The position numbers and the translations under genes are program-made. A DNA stretch of 64,000 nt, taken from the NCBI RefSeq assembly GCF_014898055.3, contig NW_023601543.1:58110806-58174805 (forward strand), written 5' to 3'. The stretch comes from Talpa occidentalis (taxonomy: Eukaryota > Chordata > Mammalia > Eulipotyphla > Talpidae). The notes below the pieces were generated by a model. The model did no database searches and was not told the origin of the DNA. It worked only from the letters and a program-made list of their open reading frames with translations. This document shows positions 22,751 to 36,568 of the stretch, piece by piece (position 1 is the stretch's first letter; each line of letters begins with the position of its first letter).

Positions 22751-23040
22751 GGGCCTCCCTGGTGGCGCAAGGGGTTAAGCACCACACTGTGAAGCAATTC
22801 ACAGCCTCTGCAGCACTAGTTCAATTCCCTATCAGCCAGGGAGAAACCCACATGGCAGGGCAGACCTCTCCTGTCTCGCCCGCTGCTCCCCTCAGCAGTG
22901 TATTTCGTCAGTCTGCCTGTTCTGCTCCCCACTCTGTCTTTGGTGGATCCTCTCACCCCCTGCATCTCTCTGGCTTGTACCCCAGCTCTTGTATGCATAA
23001 ATAAATAAATTTTTTAAAAAAAGAAAAAAAAGAAAAAAAA
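22751..23040 (+). mobile_element. tRNA-derived SINE, full length
   Basis: Head GGGCCTCCCTGGTGGCGCAAG, B box GTTCAATTCCC, tail AAATAAATAAATTTTTTAAAA. Short duplications ACATTACA flank it. Belongs to the 'GGTTAAGCACCACAC' subtype. Confidence 0.92.
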
Positions 23041-23525
23041 CATTACAAATGAATATATTAAATATTTGTAACATCTTTAGGAGAGATTGTCAAAAGAATG
23101 AGCAAAATTAAGGATGACAGGGTGCATGAAATTACTAACATACATTATTTCCAATATTGTAAGTTATCATTTCTAATTAAACATTATTGGTAATATTATA
23201 AGTTATCATTACTGATAATTTGTCACTACTGAGTTATAATAAATTAAATTATATTTATCATGATCTAATGAATTAATTGTTAAAGATTTTTAAAAATAAA
23301 TAATGTTTACCATTACTACACTAATAATAATAACTAACAAATACTAATGGAGTCCATAGGTTCTTGGCTACTGCAACTTTAAGTTGTAGTACAATAAAAG
23401 CAAGACCTCAAATAAGACTGTTTTCTTCCAAATTGGAAGGGAATTTCTTTTTCTCATCAACAATATTACAAAATGGCATAAAACAACATGATCTTATTCA
23501 AGAACCTGTTGTAGTTACAGAGAGC
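23041..23525. other. AT-rich unclassified DNA
   Basis: Very AT-rich, with short echoing motifs (ATTACTAAC, ATTATTGGTAATATT, AAGTTATCATT repeated at about 23160 and 23200). No gene or named repeat recognised. Confidence 0.4.
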
Positions 23526-23529
23526 TAGC

Positions 23530-23712
23530 TAGCTATGTGCTTAGCACTGTTCTACGCACTTTACATATATGACTTTATTTAATATTCACAGTGTTTTGAT
23601 GAGTTAGGCATTATTTTTACCCCCATTTTACAGACATAGAAACTGAGTCATGCAGAGGTAATATTTCCCCAATGACACACAGAGTAAGGAAAAGACAGGA
23701 TTTCCCCCCTCA
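23530..23712 (-). mobile_element. MIR SINE fossil, antisense
   Basis: The plus strand reads the familiar reverse-MIR text: GTGCTTAGCACTGTTCTACG, CATTTTACAGACATAGAAAC, TGAGTCATGCAGAGG and ATGACACACAGAGTAAGG. Confidence 0.85.
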
Positions 23713-23769
23713 AAATTGTAAAATTGTAATCAGGCACTAATTATAACTTTAAAAAAATGACAAGGACTC

Positions 23770-24822
23770 AAATTTTAAGATAATGACATAGTTAATTATT
23801 TTTATTTTAATATTTTTTAAACTTTATTGAAATGGAATTCACATACAATAAAATTTACCCACTTAATTTTAGTATAGCCACAGTTGTGCAATCATCACAA
23901 TAGAATTTTAGAATATTTTCATCATCCACAAAAGAAACCCCATACCCATTAGCAGCCATTTTCCATTTCTCCCACCTCCCCCATCCCAAACTTAGACAAC
24001 CACTAATCTATTTCCTATCTTTATACTTTTGCCTATTCTGGACATTTTATATAAATGGGATCATACATTATATGGTTTTTTGTGACTGGTTTCCTTCAAT
24101 TAACATGTTTTCAAAGTTCATCCAGCACTACCCTGTATCAGTACATCATTCTTTTTTATACTGAATATTTCCCCTCATGGATGTACCATATATGAGTTAT
24201 CCACTCATCAGCTGATGGACATTTGCATTGTTTCCACTTTTTGGTACCACAAATAATGCTAATATGAACAATTGTATGTAAATTTTTGTATGGACATATT
24301 TTCATTCTTTTTGGATGGATACCCAGGAGTGGAATTGTTGGATCATATAATAACTCTATGTTTCACATCATGAGAAGCTTCCAAAATGGCTGCACCACTT
24401 TACGTTCCACCAGCAACGTAAGATGGCTCCAATTTTGCCACATCCTCACCAATACTTGCTGTTGTCTATCTTTGGGATTCTAGTCCTTCTAGCAGGTCTG
24501 TGAAGTGTTAACTCATTGTGGCTTTGATCTCCATTTTCCTGATCCCTAGTGATGTTGAGTAGATTTTCACATGCGTGAGCCATTTGTAGCTCATTTGCAG
24601 AAATATCTACCGAGATCCTTTGACATTTGAGGTGGATAATTTGTTTTATGTTTTTTATTATTATGCTACAAGACTTCTTTATATATCCTGGATATAACTC
24701 CTTTATTAGATATATGATCTGCAAACATTTTCTCCCGTTCTGAGGGGTGACTTTAATTTCTTGATAGTATCATTTTCAGTACAAAAGTTTATAGTTTTGG
24801 TGAAGTCCAACTTATCTTCACT
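23770..24822 (-). mobile_element. Old L1 3' region, antisense
   Basis: Typical ancient L1 antisense text: TTTATTGAAATGGAATTCACAT, CTGATGGACATTTGCATTG, GGAGTGGAATTGTTGGATC, GCTGCACCACTTTACG, then CTTTATATATCCTGGATATAAC. Interrupted on its right by a younger L1. Confidence 0.8.
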
Positions 24823-24849
24823 TTTAAAAAATTTTTATTTTATTTATTT

Positions 24850-24904
<55 letters not shown>

Positions 24905-25345
24905 CACATCATTCTTCCTTTTTGTATAATGTATGCTTTCTCCTCTCAGATGTAGTCCCTGTAAAATTCCCACCACCAATCCCCCTCCCCGCCCCCTGCA
25001 CGAACACCATAGTCCCTTGTGCTCTTCCCTCCCCTGTTTCAATCCTTCTCCCTCCCCCTCCCCCTCCCCGGCATAATGTCTCTGATTTATAGTTGCCTGT
25101 TAATTTTGTTTTTTATTATAATTAGTTTTTTTCCTGATCCCTTATTTGGTTCCCCTACATTCCTCCTATTAGTAAAACCATCTGATATTTTTCTTTTTCC
25201 TTCTCACTTATTTCCCTGAGCATAATCCTTTCCGGGTCCATCCATGTTAGTGAGAATGACATGAGTTCATTTTTTTGATTGCTGAGTAATAGTTCATTGT
25301 GTAAATATATCCGCTTTGTTCTATAATGTGTGCTTTTTGTATCAT
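24823..25345 (-). mobile_element. Younger L1 3' UTR fragment, antisense, with microsatellite
   Basis: Shares the CCCACCACCAATCCCCC and TCCCTTGTGCTCTTCCC blocks with the L1s at 18150 and 20743, and is cut within the ORF2 tail near 25310. Its A-tail side has grown into an (AT)n(AG)n microsatellite (about 24851-24898). Confidence 0.85.
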
Positions 25346-25349
25346 AGCT

Positions 25350-25980
25350 AAGAAACCACTATAGGGAGGATTTGAATGCAAATCTGGCTCCAAGTTTATG
25401 TTCTTCATCATTATACTTCACTGCATGTCTAGAAATTAAATCACTGTTAGAAATACTGCACATGAAGTTATTTCTCTGAGAATTACATGTGTTTTGACAT
25501 GGAAAAAATACCCCAGGGGTGAGCACACCCATCCAGCACCCTCCAACCCTAGCACAGACCTCTGAAACATTCTGGGTAGGGACAGTGAGGTTCACCTTTT
25601 AGGGAGAAAGTTTGAGGTTCGGGTGAGGGAAGGGCTGGCCCCCAGGTGACCATTTGAGTTGAACCCTGAACCCATGCCGCACACCTCACCCCCACATGTT
25701 CTCTTCCAAGCAAAGATTCTCACACTGACTCGTAGAACTCTGGGAAAAGGGCAGGGTAGGGTTGGTCACTTTAATGGATTTTATAGAAGGGAAGATGGGA
25801 GGAAATTTAGTGACTCCAGGACTACAGGTGCTCTGCCAGAGCCATGCCATGCTTGTGAAGCACACAGCCTCTCTGTAGGGTCTGCTTCCCTCTGGCAGCA
25901 AAGCTAAAGGGATTGACCTCTGCAGCTTACAACTCCTGCTTGTTATTTAATGTGCCCAGCCACAGCCAGTATATACCACA
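25350..25980. other. Unclassified, possibly single-copy DNA
   Basis: Balanced composition, no recognised repeat, and short frames on both strands (25659-25907 plus, 25686-25901 minus) without domains. Nothing supports a gene. Confidence 0.4.
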
Positions 25981-25984
25981 GTCC

Positions 25985-26650
25985 TCTGCGTTGAGAAACA
26001 GCTGGAGAAACCAGAAAATAAGAAGTATGAAGCCTGAACATACTCAGGATTTAGGTAACAACTAGGAAGGGAAGACAATCATTTCCAGGTATTAGGAAAC
26101 AGCCAAAAGCAGCAGGAACAAACCTGTGCTCCCAGACAATACGCCAGGGCTGAGGAAATATCTTGGGACACTGGAAAACAGCCCAAGGGACCAAGCCAGT
26201 CACTGCAGAGATGTGGAATAGTCAGAGACCAGAGGAAAACTCTAGAACAGCTAACTAAAAAAGGAAACCATCTCTAAATGTCAAACAACAGCCAGAAACA
26301 ACTGGAACACAGTCAGAGAGATTAGGGAATAATCTCAGGCTGAGGGAACAGCCAAGGAAATAGCTGGAGGCACAAGGGGACAGTTTCTGGACCCAAGAAA
26401 CCACAGGATCACGATCATGAAACCCCTGTAGAAACAAAAGTCCTTGAATTTGGAAGACAATCAGAAGGAACACAAACCAGCCAGAGGAATAAGGGGTAGA
26501 GTCTGAGGCCATAGCCAAAAAGCCCAAGGAACAGTCCCTGGAGTGCCTAGAATAATAACATAACCAACAGAGTCTAAGAAACAAACGCAGGGACTAAACA
26601 AACAGCCAACAAAGCAGCAGGAGCTATTAGGGAATGATGACTGTACCGAA
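25985..26650 (+). repeat. Decayed minisatellite B (about 20-bp unit)
   Basis: Roughly thirty imperfect units of about 20 bp that can be written close to GGAACAGTCAGAGACCA. Successive readable units include GGAAACAGCCAAAAGCAGCA, GGAACACAGTCAGAGAGATTA, GGGAATAATCTCAGGCTGA, GGGAACAGCCAAGGAAATAG and AGGAACAGTCCCTGGAGTG. Unit starts recur every 18-24 bases with heavy mutation. No repeat family known to me explains it. Confidence 0.72.
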
Positions 26651-26654
26651 AATA

Positions 26655-28670
26655 GGGCCAACGGAAATTGTGGGCCGTGATCACAGAAGGCATTCACCAC
26701 ATTCCTGGGGATGCTGGCCCCTTAGTACAGTGTATCTACACTGACAACAGAAATCAAAGCCACTATACTGATGGCTAGTGGGAATTCAACAGACACAGCC
26801 ATGGAAGCTAATACAGTGTTAGCAGACATAGCCGAGAACTTATGGGGGTCCAAACACTGCAATGGTGTCTACTACAGGATCACTCGAAAGCACGAAGGGC
26901 TCTGATGTAGGGTCGGCACCGAGTTTCAGGCACCATGCCGGACCTATGAGGTCCAAACACTGTACTCGGGCATGATGATGGGGCAGCAGCCACAGGGAAG
27001 GGGTAGTGAATGGGCTTCTAGTGTGAGGGAGACAAAATCGCTTTAGTGGGGGCTGATGGCTCATCAGCAGCAGATTAATGTGAGATCAGCAAACACTGGG
27101 ATGCTATCTTATGAAGAGCAAAGACACCAGACTGATGGGCAAGATCAGCAGACATTAATTAATATAGGGTCAGCAGCAGATACTGTAATGGAGAAATGTG
27201 AGGCAAACACAAACCTAGTAGCTGGTAGTCAGCAATCAGTGTTGAGACTAATACGGGGTCAGCACACATAGTGATGGGTTCCACTGCATGGTCAGCATGC
27301 ACTCTGCTGAGGCACCACTGTGTTCACATGCTGTGCTAGAGGCTAAAAGGAGCTCAACACCACAATGATGAAGGTTAATACATGGTCAGTAAATACTGTG
27401 ACTGGCACTTCTGAGGATCGAGGACACTACTCATGGCTAAGGGGTGGTCATCAAGGTGAGGCTAGTGTGGGATCAGCAGATACTGTGCTGGAAGCTCATG
27501 GAGGTTCATCTGCTCTTTGGCCAACTGTGGATCAGCAGAGAGAGTGATGGGAGCTAAGGAAGGGCCAGCAAATACATTGTTGGGCTTCATGGGTACAGAA
27601 TAAGCTGTGCTGTTGGCTAATGGAGGATCAAAAACACTGATGGGAGCTAATGTAGGGTCAACAGTCTCTATACTCGCGTCTCAATGTGTCAAAGAGACAA
27701 TACGAGTGGTTAAGGAAGGGGGACTCTGCAGACCCAGTGATGGGGTCTTACAGGAGAACATACTTTGTACTGGTGGCTAATAAATCAGAAGACACTGAAG
27801 CATGGTCAGCAGATACACTCATAGGTCTTCAGTAAGGTCAGAACACACAGTGATGGGAACTATTTTAAAGAAAACAAACATTGCCAGGTATCAGGTTAAA
27901 AAACTCAAAACTCGGTAAATGAGGGATCAAAAGAGAGTGACAAGATGATGTGAGTACTGCAGACACTGCTGGGGCTCAGGTCACCAGAGGACCAAGCAGA
28001 GGACTCAGGATTAAAGTCACCATATTGGTGGTCAATTGGGGAACAGCAGATTAATAGTGATACAACTGTGCTGTGCTAAGTGTTTGTGGGGGTCAAAGAT
28101 ACTGTAACAGGAGCTAATAATAAAAATCAGTACACAGAGCAATAGAATCTGATGTAGGATGGGCAGACACTGCAATGAGAACTCACGGGATTAAATATAT
28201 GGTAGCCAAGGGGGGATCAACATGGAATCAAGAGACACGCTAGGAAGGTGATAAAACACAACGCTGAATGCTAATGGGAGGTCAGCTGTCACGTGCTGAG
28301 TCTAAGGAGGGCAAAAAGACATAGCACTGAGTTAGTGGTGGACCATCGGTCACTCAGCTGGAGGCTCAAGAGTCAAAAGATACTATGCTGTGAGCTAAAA
28401 GGGGAAGCAAACATTGTAATGGCAGCTAAAAAGGGTGGTGAAGAATGATGTTATGAGTTGATGGGGGTGAACAGATGACTCGAGCAAAACGCTGTAAGAC
28501 AAGATGTTGTGAGCTAATGGTAGGTCAGCAGAAATTCTTTTCTGGACTGAAGGGAATGATAAGAAGTGCTGTTAATAAACACTGTGCTGACAAGTCCAGG
28601 AGGGTAAAAACTACTGTGGTGGTGACTGCAAGAGGATCAGGAGAGAAGACTGGAAGAATTGGGGAGATGG
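26655..28670 (+). repeat. Decayed minisatellite C (about 32-bp unit)
   Basis: About 2 kb made of imperfect copies of a 30-35 bp unit: a 'GGAGCTAATG' part followed by a part close to GGTCAGCAGACACTGTGAT. Good copies lie at 26760-26830, 27240-27300, 27455-27500, 27600-27665 and 28240-28280. It directly abuts minisatellite B but has a different unit. Open frames inside (e.g. 27056-27271) are by-products of the repeat. Confidence 0.75.
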
Positions 28671-28929
28671 CATCTTGATCCATTTAATTTACACTTAGTA
28701 AATGAGGGTGAGAGCATGCTGTACACAAAATGCAGAAAACATAAGGTGTATATTCAAGTATATGTTGTATTGGGGGGGATCTGATAATTCAAAAACCCTT
28801 TGTCATAATCATTATGGAACATTCAGGAGAAAAAAGGCAAAATGGTATTTAATTGCGCATCAATTGACGTACTGCTGCCAAACACTAAAGGCAAAGCTAC
28901 ACTTTTGCTTATCAAAAAACACGCAAATG

Positions 28930-29314
28930 ATTCCTGCTATGAGTGAGACCATCTGGTATTTTTCTTTTTCTTTCTGGCTTATTTCGCTGAGCATGATCCC
29001 TTCCAGCACCATCCATGTTGCTGCAAATTGCATGTGTTTATCTTTTTTGAATGCTGAGTAATATTCCATGGTATATATGTACCATATAGCAGGCATCTAG
29101 AAAACTTAAATAAGGGACCAGGGAAAAGAATAACTATAAGAAAGTAAAAATCAAAATCAACAAACAACTATGAACCAGAGACACTCTATGGGAGGTGGGG
29201 GGCAGGGAGGGGAGGATTGGGGTCAAAATAAGGGGGTCGCAATTGTATGGGGAATATAAAAATTTAAAAAATTATATAAAAAAATTTAATTTTTTCATTT
29301 CAAAAAAAAAAAAG
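28930..29314 (+). mobile_element. Twin-primed (5'-inverted) L1 insertion
   Basis: The left part 28930-29088 is the reverse complement of the ORF2 C-terminus. The right part from 29088 is the L1 3' UTR in sense (AACTTAAATAAGGGACCAGG, a G-rich tract, ATTGTATGGGGAATATAAAA) with an A-rich tail. Short direct repeats GCAAATGA are found at both ends. This head-to-head arrangement is the known product of twin priming. Confidence 0.88.
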
Positions 29315-29405
29315 ATGCAAATGAAACATTTGCAAAGGTGAAAGGTTTGCCACTACCAGACCTCTACTAAAGGGTATATTTCAAGCAAAGAAGAAAATGA
29401 TCCCA

Positions 29406-29686
29406 GGGCCTCCCCGGTGGCGCAGCAGTTGAGCGCTGGGTTGCGAAGCTGCCGCAGCCTCTACAGCGCCAGTTCGATCCCCGGCTGCTCCCCGGCCACC
29501 GGAGGAGGGTCCCACATGGCGCGCAGACCTTTCCTGCCACCCGCTGCTCCCCTCAGCAGTGTACTTCGGTCCTTCTGCCTGCTCTGCTCCCCACTCTGGC
29601 TCTGGTGAATTCTCTCACCCTCCCGCGCTTCTGACTGTGCCCAGTGATTGTATAAATAAATAAAAATAAATCTTAAAAAAAAAGAA
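29406..29686 (+). mobile_element. tRNA-derived SINE, full length, young
   Basis: Head GGGCCTCCCCGGTGGCGCAG, B box GTTCGATCCCC, AAATAAATAAAAATAAATCTT tail. Flanked by AAGAAAATGATCC repeats (29391-29403 and 29687-29699). Confidence 0.95.
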
Positions 29687-29699
29687 AGAAAATGATCCT

Positions 29700-30430
29700 G
29701 AGTGGAATGCAGAAAAACATTTTCTCAAACTACTAATGAGAGTAAATAATTAAGACTTAGAAGGGAAATATCAATATTTAATAAACCTATGAAGCTTCTG
29801 TATCAATCAGAATCCAGCTAGGAAACAGAAATCATACCAGTTATTTTAACAGAGAAACTTACTGTAAGGCATTTTTAATGACTTATGAAGTAATTGACTA
29901 TGTAACTGAAAAGAAAAAAAAAAGAGCATATTGAAATTATAGAGGCAGAAACTGCAGAGAGCAGTATGGTTAGAATAACAAAGGGAAGAAATTGGAATGA
30001 TTAAAAGTAAGAAGGTTGGAGGGGTCATCACATGTGACCAGGACTCATCCCTTAAGGAGGTGGCACCAGCTAGCTGCTGCCAGTGTCTCTGAGAGGGTGG
30101 TACCATCAGGCTGTTTGGAGAGTATAGAAAACTATTGATTGAATGAAATTGTTGCTGCAGGGAGGAACTAGTGCTACAGAGAGAAGAAACAATGTTGAGC
30201 TGACATTCCATGGACAGGGAACTAACAGGAAGAAAAAAAAGAAACAAGTTCCTTCTTCCTTTCCCAGCTTCCAAATTTATATTAATGTCTGTTCTTGGCA
30301 AGAACCAACAGGGAGCAGCTGGCAAGACAGAAACACATTCTGCAGAGTCACAGCCCCAACATCACAAAACACAGTACAAAAGTTTGGGTCTGGGACACAA
30401 TAGCTGAATAATTGGCACAGAGCCTACACC
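29700..30430. other. Unclassified old repeat-like DNA
   Basis: A segment starting ATCAATCAGAATCCAGCTAGG, followed by a purine-rich body, has the look of an ancient interspersed repeat but I cannot name it. Frames on both strands (29846-30325 minus) have no domain. It would be downstream of, or in, the ZNF157 3' UTR. Confidence 0.35.
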
Positions 30431-31130
30431 TTTTGCGCCCCATCAGTTCCACTTGTAGATTAAGACACTACACACAGAGATGATACAGATGTCTCTCCCT
30501 AGGAGGATGGAGAGACAAAATGAATAAACCAGATCTATATTTATCCACATGGCTAGATCTTGGAAATGTAACATTCCATGAAAAAAAAGAAAGCTGCAGA
30601 AGTTTAAATAATGTGTGATACCATTTATGTAACATTTTTAAAAAACAATGTAGTATTCTCTATCACAAATTTCATCCTACACACAAAAATAAACCAAATT
30701 CAGGATAGATTAATATTCTAATTGGTGAAAGGAAAACCTTAACTTTATAGGAACGTATAGGAAAATATTAACACCTTGAAACTGATAATATTAAAACATA
30801 AAGTGTCGACATAAAAAAGGAACAAAATTAAATTAACCAGCCAGAGTCCGGGAGAAGACCTTTGCAACACACGACTAAAAAAAGGATCTTTATATTCTTA
30901 TATATTAAAAACAACAAGAGCAGAAAACATTTAAACCAAGAAGGAAAAGATAAGCAGCCCATTGGAAAACATGAGCAAAGGATATAGTCAATGCACATAA
31001 AAACCCCAAGTGACCAATGAACAGTAAGAATATGTTCAACCTCACCCCTAATGGGGGAAAACCAAATGAAATGAGAACAATGAGCTACCCATCCCCTAAA
31101 AGGATCAGGATATATTATTAAACCAGTATA
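30430..31130 (+). mobile_element. Old L1 fragments, sense, near the ZNF157 3' end
   Basis: Weak L1 ORF2-like text (GGAGAAGACCTTTGCAACAC, AACAGTAAGAATATGTTCAACC). Mutated and discontinuous. ZNF157 must terminate in or before this stretch; I saw no clear TTTATT (minus-strand AATAAA) here. Confidence 0.5.
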
Positions 31131-31221
31131 GGAACCGAATTAATACAGGTGCACTCCGCATGGCCTGGTGATGAGAAGGTCCAAAGGGCTTGATCCAAGG
31201 TCCAAAGGTGTGGGGAGACTT

Positions 31222-32447
31222 TCACGGAGCTGTTTTCTCCACAGTACAATGCAAGGGCCTGCCTATGTGAGTCCGCTTGTGCTCCGTGAGGTGTGCCTTT
31301 CGGCAAAAGGCTTTCCCACACTCTTGACATTCAAAGGGTCTCTCTCCTGCGTGAATTCGCTGATGTTCAATCAGGCGTACTTTCACGTAGAAGGCATGTC
31401 CACAGTCACTACATTCATATGGTTTCTCTCCTACATGAGTTCTCTGGTGTTGACAAAGGGATTTCTTCATACTGAAGATTTTTCCACATTCGTTACATTC
31501 ATAGGGTTTCTCTCCCGAATGCATTCTCTGATGTTCAATGAGGCGTGCTTTAACATAGAAGGCATTGCCACATTCATTACACTCATAAGGTTTCTCTCCT
31601 GTGTGAATTCGCTGATGTATCCAGAGAGATGAGTGCACTCTGAAAGATTTGCCACATTCATTACACTGATAGGGTTTTTCACCTGTGTGAGTTCTCTGAT
31701 GATTATTGAGAGTCATCTTCATTCTGAAGAATTTCCCACACTGACCACATTTGTAGGGTTTCTCGCCTGTATGAATTCTTTGATGTTGATTTAGGGATTT
31801 CTTTGCACGGAAGTTTTTCCCACAGTCACCACAGATATAGGGTTTCTCCCCTGTGTGAGTCCTCTTGTGTTGTGTGAGGGATATCTTTACTCGGAATGTT
31901 TTCCCGCATTCACCACAATTGTAAGGTTTCTCCCCTGTGTGAGTTCTCTGATGGATCATGAGGGTGGCCTTCTCGGAAAAGCTCTTTCCACATTCAGTAC
32001 ATTCATAGGGCCTCTCTCCTGTGTGTGTTCTCCGATGGAGAATGAGTTGGGACTTCCTGCCAAAGGGTTTTCCACATTCATTGCACTCAAAGGGCTTCTT
32101 CCCTGTGTGAGTTTTCTGATGAGCAATGAGGTATGACCTTGCACTAAAGGTTTTTGCACAGTCACCACATTCATAGGGTCTCTCTCCTGTGTGTATTCTC
32201 AGATGTTCAATAAGGTTTGATTTCCTGCAATAAGTTTTCCCACATTCATGGCATTCAAAGTTTCTCTCTCCTGTGCGTGCTCTTTTATGTCCACCAAAGC
32301 TTGTTTTCCTATAGAAGGCTTTCTCATATCCATTGTATTCAACAGTTTGATCCAAAGTTTGAATTCGCTGGTGCTGAAGGTGGCTGTTATTATGCCTGAG
32401 GGTATTACTCCCAACAGAACCGTTGCCACATAGCAGTGAGAGAGATG
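31222..32447 (-). CDS. ZNF157: ZNF157 zinc-finger exon (KRAB C2H2 repressor)
   Basis: The terminal coding exon of ZNF157. On the minus strand it follows the acceptor TTTGTTTTTAAAG and runs in phase from SLSLLCGNGSVGSNTL to the stop at 31222-31224. With the other exons it encodes residues 99-506. After one degenerate finger (Tyr replaces both Cys) come twelve intact C2H2 fingers, residues about 162-492 (nt 31267-32259). Their -1/2/3/6 residues are RSNE, ASYA, RSQL, EATI, VISQ, AKSQ, MMTN, VSSI, VARE, MKSQ, VVRE, RAHE. The spacer (SLSLLCGNG, LDQTVEYNG) and the fingers FRVKISL, FRAKKSL and FRMKMTL match what I know of human ZNF157, an X-linked nuclear KRAB zinc-finger protein presumed to repress through TRIM28. 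A TTG at 32353-32355 is an internal Leu codon, not a start. No disabling change seen. The gene runs toward ZNF41, tail to tail. Confidence 0.95.
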
Positions 32448-33354
32448 CTTTAAAAACAAATCAGATCATGTGACTTTCACTCAAAACCAACAACGACTTA
32501 TCTTGTCACAGTACAAAACTAAAGTGTTTAACACAGCCTATAAAACTCCATGATTTGGTCCCCTGAAAACTCTCTGATATCACTTCTTAACATTCTCACT
32601 CCCAACCCTCTTAAGCCACACTGGTCTTTGCTATCCCTAGGATATATCAGAGATGAGGCTTGCTACCTACTGTTTTCTCTGCCCAGAAGACTCAAAATCT
32701 ACATGGCTCCATTTCCCTCACTTCACTGATGTTAGTGCACTAATGTTAACTTTATTTAAAAGCTTCCCTGACAACATTCCATAAAAGCACACACCTAGTC
32801 ATTGTCTGTTGCCTTGCACTGATTTTCTTTTCATCATCAAACATTGCCTATTAGCTTGTTACTGGTCTATGTTCCTCATTAGACTGCAAGCTCCATGCAA
32901 ACAGAGACATTATTCTAGGTGTGGATCCTCACACCTAGAACATGGTCAGTCTATAGTAGAAACCGATTTAAGATTCAAGGGATGACTAAATGAATGTATA
33001 AATGAACGGCTGGCAACAGACAGCATCCGGGGTGACTGAGATCCAGGGCAACTGAGAATACTAAAGAGTGACCAGCTAGGAATAAATATCTCAGATGACA
33101 CAGACTGGGAGAGTAGAGTGGTAAAAACTCTACAAAAATCAAGATAAAGTTGGGGAGAAGCACATAAGTATGAGCATTCTACTGGGATATGTAATTTTGT
33201 TATCTGAAACCTTCTGTCCTCCAGTCATTTTCAAAGATGCAGGGCCTCTAAAAAGTGGTTCCTGGAAAACAATGCCCAAAGACAACCTTTGACCCAAATT
33301 CCTGAGCTCTTATTTCCCCCTCTCTTCTGCTGTGTCTAGCTCAGGCTTACTTAC
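32448..33354 (-). other. ZNF157: ZNF157 intron between KRAB-b and zinc-finger exons
   Basis: A short 907 bp intron, bounded by the GTAAGTAAG donor and the TTAAAG acceptor on the minus strand. It is much shorter than the 4.2 kb equivalent in ZNF41 because no L1 or SINE has landed here. Apart from MIR-like scraps (about 32560-32990) nothing was recognised. Confidence 0.75.
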
Positions 33355-33450
33355 CCGGGTATCCATGGCCTAAAGATTGCTCCTCTAATATCCACAGCTC
33401 TTCTCCTTGCTCCAGCTTGAAGATCATTTCTGGTTTGGCCACGCAGAGGC
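33355..33450 (-). CDS. ZNF157: ZNF157 KRAB-b exon
   Basis: A 96 bp exon, phase 1, acceptor CCATTAACAG and donor GTAAGT. It reads GLCVAKPEMIFKLEQGEELW and then ILEEQSLGHGYP: a B-box with the LEQGEE-x-W signature. The same length and phase as the ZNF41 exon. The start CVAKPEMIFKLE agrees with human ZNF157 as I recall it. Confidence 0.94.
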
Positions 33451-33707
33451 CTGTTAATGGGAAATGGCATAGGATGTGGGCCAAGGTGTCTGAGCTTTAG
33501 GGCCTCTGGTAGAGAAGGTGCATCTTCCTGAGCTGCACAAGGAAGGGGGCCCGTTTAAACCTTTCAATAGGGGACGTAAGAACACACACACTTCCTGGTA
33601 CCCCGAGCTGATTAATCATCTGTGACCCTTGAATCTAAAACTAAAATGTCACTCAACTCTGCAGAGGCTTCATAGGTTACAACAACCAAGAAAGGAACCA
33701 CAGGCTA

Positions 33708-35870
<2,163 letters not shown>

Positions 35871-35874
35871 TGCC

Positions 35875-36112
35875 AGAACACTTGGCCTTTTCTAAGGAAT
35901 TAGGTTGTGCTGTCCCTGGGAGCCATGTGTGGTTTTTAAAAATTAAAATTTTGATTAATTAAAATGGAATAAAATTAAAAATTCAGTTCCCCAGTCTAGG
36001 CACATTTCCAGTGCTCACTTGCAACATGTGGCTAATTTCAATACTGGATGGCTAGATAGAACATCCCATCATAGCAGAGGTTCTATTAGACATTGCGATA
36101 GTACACGCTGAG
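35875..36112 (-). mobile_element. Non-autonomous DNA transposon fossil
   Basis: Carries GGTTGTGCTGTCCCTGGGAGCCATGTGTGG, TTAATTAAAATGGAATAAAATTAAAAATTC, and CAGTGCTCACTTGCAACATG blocks, with the ATGTGGCTA motif near both ends as in a MER-type DNA transposon. A second, longer copy of the same family lies at 61726-62130. Name not certain. Confidence 0.5.
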
Positions 36113-36239
36113 CTTCATGCAACCACAAACAATGACTAGGAAGATTTGGGCAAAAAGACTGACACGAAGCATTCCACATATTTGATTGTAAAACTAAAAC
36201 CAAAACAAGGCTGAACCCATGTATAAACATCAAGTATTC

Positions 36240-36519
36240 TGACAAAGTAGAAAAATGAAACAAAAAATGGAAGACATAGGTGACAAATTAGATGACAAAA
36301 GATTAATAAAGAAAAATGGTAAAGTGGGAAAATCATGAAAAGCAGATAGAGATTCCTCAAAAGAATCAGAATCACCATGTGATTTGGTGATCCACTACTG
36401 GGTGTGTATCCTAAGGAAACAAGATCAGTATCAAGAGTTATCTGCACCCCCATGTTCACAACAGCCAAGCTATGGAAACAACCTGTGTCCATCAATGGAT
36501 GAATAGATTAAAAAAGAAG

Positions 36520-36568
<49 letters not shown>

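Noticed and set aside
24851..24898. (AT)n(AG)n as a regulatory element
   Set aside because: It is the expanded A-tail of an antisense L1, a common origin of microsatellites.
25985..28670. CRISPR-like array or protein-coding tandem gene
   Set aside because: Repeats are imperfect, have no constant repeat/spacer alternation, and the genome is mammalian; frames are short and broken.
31222..32355. 377-codon frame starting at a TTG on the minus strand
   Set aside because: The TTG is an internal Leu codon; the exon continues upstream to a splice acceptor at 32448 and the true start is the ATG at 53567-53569.
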